A stretch of 24,168 bases of DNA. It comes from Diphasiastrum complanatum (Eukaryota > Streptophyta > Lycopodiopsida > Lycopodiales > Lycopodiaceae). The position numbers were made by a program, and so were the translations under genes. Positions 17,817-24,168 of the stretch are shown here, piece after piece; the first letter of the stretch is position 1; every line of letters begins with the position of its first letter. The stretch lies in assembly GCA_029204225.1 (NCBI GenBank), contig CM055113.1:12426234-12450401 (forward strand), given 5' to 3'. Under the pieces are notes generated by a model that saw only the letters and a list, made by a program, of their open reading frames with translations, made no database searches and was not told where the DNA came from.

Positions 17817-18734
17817 TGTTGCGCCGGCGCCTCAAAGGGCGCTGGGACTTGAGCGGTTTCCCCAACACGCGCTTAAGTATAACACTCATCCATCATGCAC
17901 TTACGTAAAAGCCAACTCAGAAATGTAACAAGCTTAACCATTCAGACTTAAGAAAACTGGAATCCCAACCAAAACAAAAGCCAACTCAAAATCCGTTCCC
18001 AAAAGGTAACCAAAGGCAAAGACAAGCCACACATGAAACCCAAGGCATAGTGGTCGGCAATCTGACCAATTGGCATAGCGGCAAGCCACACGTCGATGAC
18101 GTGGACCCTTGGGCACTGGCGACACAAAAAGGTTGTAGTAAGGGTCCTTCCACTTGGACCAGTCCCGGAGGTGAAACCGAAATGGTAATCATCCCCAAGG
18201 ATCAACTTTATTAGATTTGGAAGAGGTTACATACATACATAGACAGACCGGTCTCGGGGCCACCAACACGTGCTAAGCATTGTGCCTGGCTCATACTGGT
18301 AGAGGGAGCTGAGACCTGGTGACTGGCTTCCTGGCGCTAGTTGAGCTGCCCAAGTTTCTGTCTGCCGGACTCCCCCTATAGTTCTGCTGTGATTCGACGC
18401 ACCCCCTCTGTTCTGAAACATAGTGCTTTCTGATAAAGCACGCTTTTTGGGACATAGTTTTTATTTTGCTGATTAAGCCTGGCAAGCCTGGCAGAATCAG
18501 TCTGGCTCCTAGACATGGGTCTCGGGAGCTGTTCCGGCGGCAGAATCAACTTGCTTCCTGACTAGGCCATGACTTGAGCTCCAGAGCTAGCTCATGACTT
18601 GTGACTACTTGACTGGCTCACCACAGGTCGGAGGCTCAATCCTTGACGTTCTAACTTGCTCTGGGACCTCAGGGAGTGTCACCCCTTAGAGTCTTATAGG
18701 GCACGCTAGGTGCACCTGAGTAAGCTTTACAACA
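17817..18734 (-). repeat. Gypsy-2 5' LTR (918 bp)
   Basis: It begins TGTTGCGCCGGCGCC and ends TTTACAACA on the plus strand, matching 12529-13441 throughout. AATAAA in element sense is at 18208-18213. The GTGCTTT...AAAGCAC hairpin is at 18423-18441 with both arms intact and one changed loop base relative to the other LTR. The element promoter should lie here, but no clear TATA box was found. Confidence 0.95.
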
Positions 18735-18739
18735 GCTCC
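18735..18739. other. Target-site duplication of Gypsy-2, right copy
   Basis: GCTCC directly follows the CA end of the right LTR and equals 12524-12528. Joining 12528 to 18740 with one GCTCC copy keeps the Gypsy-1 reading frame open across the site. Confidence 0.93.
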
Positions 18740-18900
18740 ATCCACCAAAGGTATGGTGTGTTGGACTATTGTTGGTGGAATGCCCTTCAGATCACTGTAA
18801 TTCCAGGCAAAACAATCCTTGTACTCCACCAACAATGATCGTAGTCTTTTGAATTGTGTGGGCGTTATCAGGTTCTCGCTGGGCTTGTGGCATCATGCAT
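18735..18900 (-). pseudogene. Gypsy-1 polymerase, segment upstream of the insertion
   Basis: An open minus-strand frame from about 18896 down to the Gypsy-2 target site. Its landmarks, LLVEYKDCFAWNYSDLKGIP and QHTIPL, are the standard lead-in to RT in Tat/Athila-type Gypsy elements. It continues in phase into the RT at 12528 and below once Gypsy-2 is removed. Protease and gag that should precede it are missing; a T-rich stretch at about 18940-19010 lies where they would be. Confidence 0.85.
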
Positions 18901-19382
18901 CTCGTGAACTGGTACTTGTCGAGATTCGTTCTTCAACATATTGATGAGATTTTTTTGATTTTTTACAGGGATTTTTTGAATTTTTTTGATTTTTTATTTA
19001 TTTTTGCAATATGCTTGGAATTAACTCTCGCAGGCTTTTATGTAGGTCTGGGACAGTATCTTGGAGCTGCTGCCAGTCATGCGAGGATTATCTCTCACTG
19101 ATTTTGAAGAAAACAAAATCTAATGAGAATTTTAGCTCTTTTTCGCTCCAAAATGTAGATTGGTGTGTTTTTTTGGATTTTCTTAGGTTTTGGTTTGGAT
19201 ATCAAGCTCTTAGAGACTGTTCAGGGTCTCCTCTACCCTCTCACACCTACATCGCTAGCTGTGAACAGTCCAAACACAGAAAAGTACAGAAAACTAACTC
19301 TAAACACCCAAAAATCTACCTAAAACTACTCCAAAAAGCAAGAAATAGCTAGAATACAGCTATACTAATTAGTAATAACCTA
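18901..19382 (-). other. Gypsy-1 leader; gag and protease absent
   Basis: About 480 bases between primer site and the first polymerase homology. They include T-rich runs with repeated GATTTTTT phrases (18940-19000). No gag, CCHC knuckle or DSG protease motif is visible on the minus strand. A functional element of this type would have over a kilobase of coding sequence here, so an internal deletion is likely. Confidence 0.6.
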
Positions 19383-19400
19383 TCCCCGGCAATGGCGCCA
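19383..19400 (-). other. Gypsy-1 primer-binding site (tRNA-Asp type)
   Basis: The minus strand reads TGGCGCCATTGCCGGGG. The complement of the plant tRNA-Asp 3' end is TGGCGCCGTTGCCGGGG, a one-base difference. This primer is characteristic of many plant Tat/Athila-like Gypsy elements, in agreement with the polymerase sequence. It is one base from the presumed LTR end at 19402. Confidence 0.88.
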
Positions 19401-19401
19401 C

Positions 19402-20103
19402 TGTAGGGTCGAAGATCTCGCGTAGTAGTAGTCCTCCCACCTGTCAACAAGGTTTAGAACATTGGATAGGTGCCTAACTATGAATAGATGCTACTTTTAG
19501 ATAGTTCTCTATTTTTTCTCTAACTCTATCACCACTAACACTGCACACCCCTAACTCTACTCCACTAAACTAACATTCATCATGATTTTGTGAAGGAGAA
19601 GAATAGAATAGAAGAGAGGAAGAGAGTAATAGAGAGAGGGTGGAGAGAGAGAGTGAGGGTGGAGGTTAGCTCAAATGCTCTTTCTTGTACTTGCTAATGC
19701 AAAAACTTTAACTATGAAAACCAAAAACTTGCAGACTTGAGAGCAAAATGAAAACACAATCAAGCACATTAGCAAGTAGTGAATAGCAAGTGAGGATGCT
19801 TCTCTCCAAAATTTGGTAAAGTTTTCTCCTCCTCATTAAGCATGAAAATAGAGTACACGAGGTGTCTTTTTATAAATGGGGAAGGCCCTTGCCCCAAAAT
19901 ACTATTGGCTAATATGTACACTAATCCTATCCCTTCATCTTGGACCCAACTTGATCCAAAGGTCTTAAAAAAGTAAATTGGATTTCACATGATTCATGTG
20001 AGTCTCCATTTGGATCCAACTTAAAAGAGTCAACACTAAGTTTCTATCATGCCTATGACTGGTCTCGAGTAGCGTGTCCATGCTAGGGACCGATAAACCA
20101 ACA
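19402..20103 (-). repeat. Gypsy-1 5' LTR (outer boundary tentative)
   Basis: The inner end is fixed by the primer site: the minus strand ends ...CGACCCTACA. The outer end is proposed at 20103, where the minus strand reads TGTTGG, giving TGT/ACA ends and a length of about 700 bp. No second LTR is in the window to confirm it. Inside is a TATA box in element sense, and an 11-bp inverted repeat ACTTGCTAATG (19689-19699) with CATTAGCAAGT (19767-19777). A GA-rich patch lies at about 19590-19670. Confidence 0.6.
19867..19874 (-). promoter_or_regulatory. TATA box of the Gypsy-1 LTR
   Basis: The minus strand reads TATAAAAA within CCATTTATAAAAAGACACC. It lies inside the presumed LTR about 470 bases from its inner end, a plausible U3/R position for the element promoter. 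Upstream in element sense the sequence is not informative. Confidence 0.55.
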
Positions 20104-20243
20104 ACCCGTAAGTTAATTGTGACTATAAGGGAATTGGGAGCCTTATGTGTACATGGTCATAATTAATGGTTGTAGGCCTAAACACTTGATGGTGGATTGG
20201 TATGGGTCTATCAAGCGACTTCTCCCTACTTTCGGGCCACCTT

Positions 20244-20245
<2 letters not shown>
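20104..20245. other. Flank of Gypsy-1, nothing identified
   Basis: Sequence between the proposed LTR end and the CT microsatellite. If the LTR boundary is wrong, part of it could belong to the LTR. Confidence 0.4.

Positions 20246-20292
<47 letters not shown>
20246..20292. repeat. (CT)23 microsatellite
   Basis: Uninterrupted CT dinucleotides, 47 bases. A minus-strand frame through it (20332-20123) is repeat-driven Arg-Glu sequence and not a gene. Confidence 0.98.
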
Positions 20293-20294
<2 letters not shown>

Positions 20295-20369
20295 GGTGTT
20301 CGGGTTGCTCGGCCTCTCCTATTTCTGCTCATGAGCAGCAGGAGGCCGATGTGGAGGGAAAAATAAAGA

Positions 20370-20396
20370 GGGAGGGGTGGGTGGGGGGAGGGGGGG
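20370..20396 (+). other. Potential G-quadruplex tract
   Basis: Five runs of three to seven G on the plus strand (20370-20372, 20374-20377, 20379-20381, 20383-20388, 20390-20396), each separated by a single base. This exceeds the usual G3+N1-7 pattern. A weaker G-rich tract (about 20466-20480) lies just beyond. Confidence 0.7.
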
Positions 20397-20867
20397 TTTC
20401 CTAGTGAACATTTAGTTTAACTTTAAGTTATTTTTTAAAATGTGAGTTGGTCAGACATAGTAGGTAGGGAGGAGGGGTGGACCTGGTGAGGTTTTTTGTT
20501 TGAAAAATTGCCTACATTGGCAAATCTAGCCATGTAGAATATTGTACATTTTGTCAATATTTAGTGCCACTTGTAAATCCACACTTCAAGTAGGTTACCA
20601 CGTTGTGTCCATTTGGTAGTGATTCCTACTTTGTAGGATCTAGACCATGATTTATGATGAGATTTGTACCTACCATGCACCTACCAAGCATGACTCTTGA
20701 ATCTAGACTTGAGTTTTTATGTTAGGGCAAGAAAGTTGAGTCTACTTCCTTATTACATGCTGGATTTTCACCAAACTTTGAAAAGGAAGTGTCTTTTACT
20801 ATGTATTTCCATTCTCCATAGCGAGAAGATAGAAACTTTTTCATGAGAAGAATGTAAATCCAGATGT
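20397..20867. other. Non-coding stretch, nothing identified
   Basis: No supported open frame or element terminus. It adjoins the degenerate 3' side of Copia-B; recognisable RNase H similarity ends near 20868, so the rest of that element and its LTR are either lost or beyond recognition here. Confidence 0.5.
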
Positions 20868-23514
20868 GGATTTACGATTGTCTACATCTCCTCTTCAGCT
20901 TGCATCAGAATAAGCTCTGAGCTGATGAAGATTGTCATTGCTGACATCTCCATAGCAGATACACTGGTCCATGGTAGCTCAAATATATCTCATGACTCGT
21001 ATGAAAGCCTTCCAATGGATAATTCCAAGGTTAGCCATGAGTGAGCTTACAGCAAAAGAGATATCCGGTCTCGTATAGACCATTGCGTACACGAGAGATC
21101 CAAGTATCGATCGATAATGATACTCTCTCATTTGCTCCTCTTCCTGCTTGGTCTGGGGACATTGGTCCTTTGACAAATCCAGGTCTGGATCCATTGGTGA
21201 GTGAGCTAATTTAAAATTCATCAAATTTTATCTGTTAAAGACATTGTGAAGATACCTTTGTTGAGTGATGTAAATCAGTCCCTTTGTTCTGTCTCTATGG
21301 ATCTGAATTCCTAGACAGAAGTGAGCTTCGACCAAATCAGTCATGTCGAACTCTGAAAACAGCATCTGTTTCAAATCCTTGACCATATTGGTATTGTTGT
21401 TGAAGAGCAACGTATCATCCACGTATAAGGTGATGATAATGAAGGATTGCTACACTGACTTGGAATAGACATTGCAATCAGCAGTGCTTGGTTTAAATTC
21501 TTGTTCAATGAGAAATGTGTTGATCCTCTGAAACCAAGCTCTGGTAGATTGTTTCAAGCCGTACAATGCTTTGTGGAGTTTACAGACATGATTCTTCATA
21601 CCTTCTAGCATGTATCCTTCGAACTAGATCAGATATCTTCTTGTATAACTCCATTCAGATAGACTGTTTGTACATCAAGTTGATGTATTTCGAGGTCAAC
21701 AGCTGCAGCATAAGACAAGAGCACTCGGATCGACAAATGTTTGACTACTGGACTGAAAGTCTTGCTGTAGTCGACATTGGGAATTTGGGTGAATCCTCGT
21801 GCTACTAGTCTTGCCTTCCTTCGATCAATTGCTCCGTTGGCATTGTATTTGATCTTAAAGATCCATTTGCAATCAATGATATTGCAGCTAATAGGAGCTT
21901 CGACTAATGACCATGTCTGATTCTTGATCAGAGAGGAATACTCTCTGTTCATAGCTTCTCTCCAGAGATCAGAGTCTGGTTGGCTGAGTGCCTCTTTGAC
22001 TGTCATCGATTCCTGTATCAAGAGACAAGTAGACTCTAGAGTATATCTTGTGGGCTGTGTGCGCACTTGGCTTGATCTTCTAGGAGGATTCGACTGATGA
22101 ACCACTCTTGGGACTTGTTGCTGGGTAGCAACAACATCTTCGTTTGATTCACTGTCTTGAAGTGGGTTGACAGTAGACATGTCTGAGCCAGAAGCTCGAA
22201 CTGTTGTGTCAATCGCAGGTGATGAGGGTTCTTCTTGAGCAACATTCTTGCCTTTGAGGTCGACGAACTGATCCTCGATAAAGACTGTATCCGGGCTATA
22301 GAAGAATTGCTAGGTATCAGGATCATACAGCTTATAAGTATTATCAGATGAAGTATATTCGATCAGGATGGTCTTGAGACCTTGGAAGTCCAATTTCTTC
22401 CTCGTGTCTTTTGGGATTCGGGCATAGGCAATGCAGCCAAACAATCTTAGGTTCTTCAAAGAAGGCTTAGAGCCTGTCCACACCTCGTGGGGTGTCTTGC
22501 CTGAGAGGGCCTTGGCCGAACATCTGTTCTGGATGTAAGCTGCAGTGGAGACAGCTTCAGCCCAAAATCTCTTGGGCAACGATGCATGCGATAGCATACA
22601 TTTGACAGATTCAACTAGGGTACGGTTCTTCCTCTCGGCTAAGTTATTAGACTGAGGACTATAAGGAGTGATGAATTGTTGCTCAATGCCTTGGCTTTGG
22701 TAGTACTCCTTAAACTCGATAGAGATATATTCTCCACCGTTGTCTGACCTGAGGGCCTTGATTGTCCTTCCAGTCTCCCTCTATGCATGCTCCTTGAAGA
22801 TTTTGAAGCAGTTGAAGGCTTTTGATTTTTTCTTTATAAAATACACCATGGTCCTTCTGAAAAATTCATCAATAAAAGTTATAAAATACTTGGCATCCTT
22901 CAGCGAAGGATTTTTCATCAGGCCACAAATATCTATATGTACAACGTCTAGCAATCCTCTAGCAATATGCTGATGGCTTGATTTAAACGGTTTCCTAGTC
23001 TATTTACCAACTAGACAGTCTTGACAAATAGGTAATTCGACTTTTTCGTGAGCATAGTCGAGATCAAGAACAATAGATTGTCTAGACATTCGTTGTAGAG
23101 TAGCATGATTTAAATGACCAAGTCTATAATGCCGAAGTAAACTTTTATTTGAATGAATAGAAGTACTGAGAGTCTGACTAGAGGCAGAAAATCAATGACT
23201 TAATTTGTACAAGTATCCATGTCTCTTTCTGATTGCTAGGATCTTCCCTGTCCTATCAAGCACTTTACACTGATCACATTCAAATTCTACTCTGTGTCCT
23301 AGATCTGTGATTCTACTTACAGAAAGCAGATTTTGTAGATAAATTTGGTACATAAAGGACTCCAGAGATATCTTAGACTGATCATTAGCAAAGCTTAATC
23401 TTACAATGCCTTCACCTTTAATAGCTTGTGTGCTATTGTCACCAAGGTGAACATATTTATGGGTATTGTAAGGTGTATAAAAATAGACAGTATTGACAAA
23501 TAGGTAACTCGACA
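20868..23514 (-). pseudogene. Copia-B: degenerate Copia polyprotein
   Basis: Minus-strand remains in order. First is the region after the protease active site and the pre-integrase region (23515-23192: YVHLGDNST, NLLSVSRI, YLYKL). The zinc region follows (LPICQDCLVGK near 23040-23005, then a stop), then the integrase core (HIDICGLM; RSDNGGEY at about 22750-22727; NLAERKNRT near 22640-22612). Integrase end (22597-22310) and RT (22180-21228, with KARLVARGFTQ, LEIHQLDVQT and VDD at about 21424-21416) come next. Last are the C-terminal blocks and the first RNase H strand (YSDAS then a stop for Trp; NRKSTSGF near 20890). Many stops split it, including after LVGK, DPDT and EDI. The protease DSG motif, gag, RNase H end and both LTRs are missing. 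Sequence differs clearly from Copia-A, so it is another family. Confidence 0.88.
22947..23041 (-). repeat. Segments A (22947-23016) and B (23013-23041) in native order
   Basis: These adjoining parts of the Copia-B pre-integrase/integrase region are copied near the right end of Copia-B. A matches 23515-23584 at 69 of 70 positions. B matches 23485-23513 at 27 of 29. In native order, read in element sense, B comes first and runs into A; in the second set the order is reversed. Confidence 0.9.
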
Positions 23515-23584
23515 TCTAGCAATCCTCTAGCAATATGCTGATGGCTTGATTTAAACGGTTTTCTAGTCTATTTACCAACTAGAC
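23485..23584 (-). repeat. Segments B' (23485-23513) and A' (23515-23584) in swapped order
   Basis: B' and A' are near-copies of B and A, same orientation, but joined in the opposite order with one extra base (23514) between them. A' is followed directly by Copia-A sequence. At the A'/B' join there is a GT-type overlap of one or two bases between the two source contexts, compatible with template switching or microhomology-mediated repair. Confidence 0.88.
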
Positions 23585-23585
23585 A

Positions 23586-24168
23586 CATACAACGACAACG
23601 CTGGTAAATAAGACACCATACGAAATGTGGACAGGTAGAAAGCCTGATCTATCATACGTACGTGTGTTTGGATGTACAACATACAAGCACATTCCAAGAA
23701 AAAAGGGAGTAAGCTCGATGATAAACAGAGCAAATGATCATGGTCGGGTACTCGAACAGAACACAAGTGTACAGGCTCTACAAACCAACCACGAAAAAGG
23801 TTGTTTCGAGTAGAGATGTGAAGTTCGATGAGTCCACATTCCGTGGACTAAAATATGAAAGAGGTTATGAGATCTTCACATTGCTGCCAATTCAAGAGGG
23901 AGATCGAGGACAAATGTCAAATCAGAATGTTGAGCCATAGACTCTAGAGCAACAAGAAGCATAAGATCAATCCCATGAACAAGAAATGTTCGAGCAGTGA
24001 CGAAACGAACCTAGAAGGTCAACAAGACAAAGAAGACCTCCAGACCGTTATGCTGACAATCTTCAGTGGAGTGAAGACAAGCAATTAGAGTATTGCAGCT
24101 TCATTGAAGAGCCAACAACATATCAAGAAGCTATCCAGAGTCCAGAGGGAGAATTCTGGAAGTAGGCA
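23586..24168 (+). pseudogene. Copia-A second copy, fragment at window end
   Basis: Plus-strand integrase C-terminus of the same family as 8418-10432. It begins with LVNKTPYEMWTGRKPDLSY and VFGCTTY (about 23601-23670), which the first copy has lost. From about 23691 the two copies align closely. Relative to copy 1 there are two single-base deletions (near 23700 and 23725) and three stop codons in the linker before RT (about 23938, 23971, 23998), where copy 1 has His, Glu and Arg codons. The fragment runs off the window at 24168 just before RT. Confidence 0.88.

Larger units (their letters stand above)
12529..18734 (-). mobile_element. Gypsy-2: chromodomain LTR retrotransposon with both LTRs, nested in Gypsy-1
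   Basis: A structurally complete LTR element on the minus strand. The LTRs are at 17817-18734 (5') and 12529-13441 (3'). The primer site is at 17802-17814, the polypurine tract at 13442-13453, and a perfect GCTCC target duplication flanks it. Coding order in element sense is protease, RT, RNase H, integrase, then a C-terminal chromodomain, typical of plant chromoviruses. No gag domain or CCHC zinc knuckle is seen in the ~700 bp between primer site and protease. The coding part is split over at least three frames with stops and a deletion in RT, so this copy is presumably immobile. The LTRs are similar but visibly diverged (by eye roughly nine in ten positions, mostly C/T and G/A differences), so the insertion is not recent. 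Confidence 0.95.

Noticed and set aside
20104-20332. Extending the Gypsy-1 LTR to include the CT microsatellite
   Set aside because: A TGT...ACA pair gives a plausible end at 20103, and no second LTR is present to support a longer one; left open rather than asserted.

Overview
The window is nuclear DNA of a land plant. The one intact-looking gene is a BAHD-type acyltransferase, a plant secondary-metabolism family. The rest is LTR retrotransposon debris of the Copia, chromovirus-like Gypsy and Tat/Athila-like Gypsy types, with GA/CT microsatellites. Density and nesting of repeats suggest a large repeat-rich genome. A fern or other non-seed plant is possible, but I cannot fix the species.

Layout. 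Positions 1-3566 are AT-rich and hold no gene I recognise: a degenerate dispersed repeat (590-930, related to 10803-11240) and an unassigned open-frame stretch near 1157-1822. The acyltransferase gene is intronless on the minus strand (3567-5045). From 5046 to 8060 the sequence is non-coding, with microsatellites and small tandem duplications, including a ~170-bp tandem duplication that carries a 16-bp perfect palindrome in each unit. At 8062-8409 (minus) is a possible LINE ORF1-like remnant. It abuts a 5'-truncated Copia element (Copia-A, plus strand, 8418 to about 10795) that keeps its polypurine tract and 3' LTR.

The centre is a nested Gypsy structure. A Tat/Athila-like element (Gypsy-1, minus strand) has a putative 5' LTR at 19402-20103, a tRNA-Asp-type primer site at 19383-19400 and polymerase pieces at 18735-18900 and 11245-12528. 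A chromodomain Gypsy element (Gypsy-2, minus strand, 12529-18734) is inserted in its polymerase region. Gypsy-2 has two ~915-bp LTRs with TGTTG/CAACA ends, an initiator-Met-type primer site, a polypurine tract and a perfect 5-bp target duplication GCTCC. Taking Gypsy-2 and one target copy out leaves the Gypsy-1 frame continuous. Gypsy-2 has no recognisable gag and several frame breaks, so it is probably defective. In its place the leader holds five copies of a GTGCT...AGCAC motif.

The right end (20868-24168) has a second degenerate Copia element (Copia-B, minus strand) joined head-to-head to a second Copia-A copy (plus strand) that runs off the window. At the join, two adjacent segments of the Copia-B integrase region are duplicated in swapped order. 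I see no tRNA, rRNA, CRISPR array or bacterial-type operon. No new multi-gene system is evident. The least explained signals are the Gypsy-2 leader motif array, the matching LTR hairpin, and the scrambled Copia junction.
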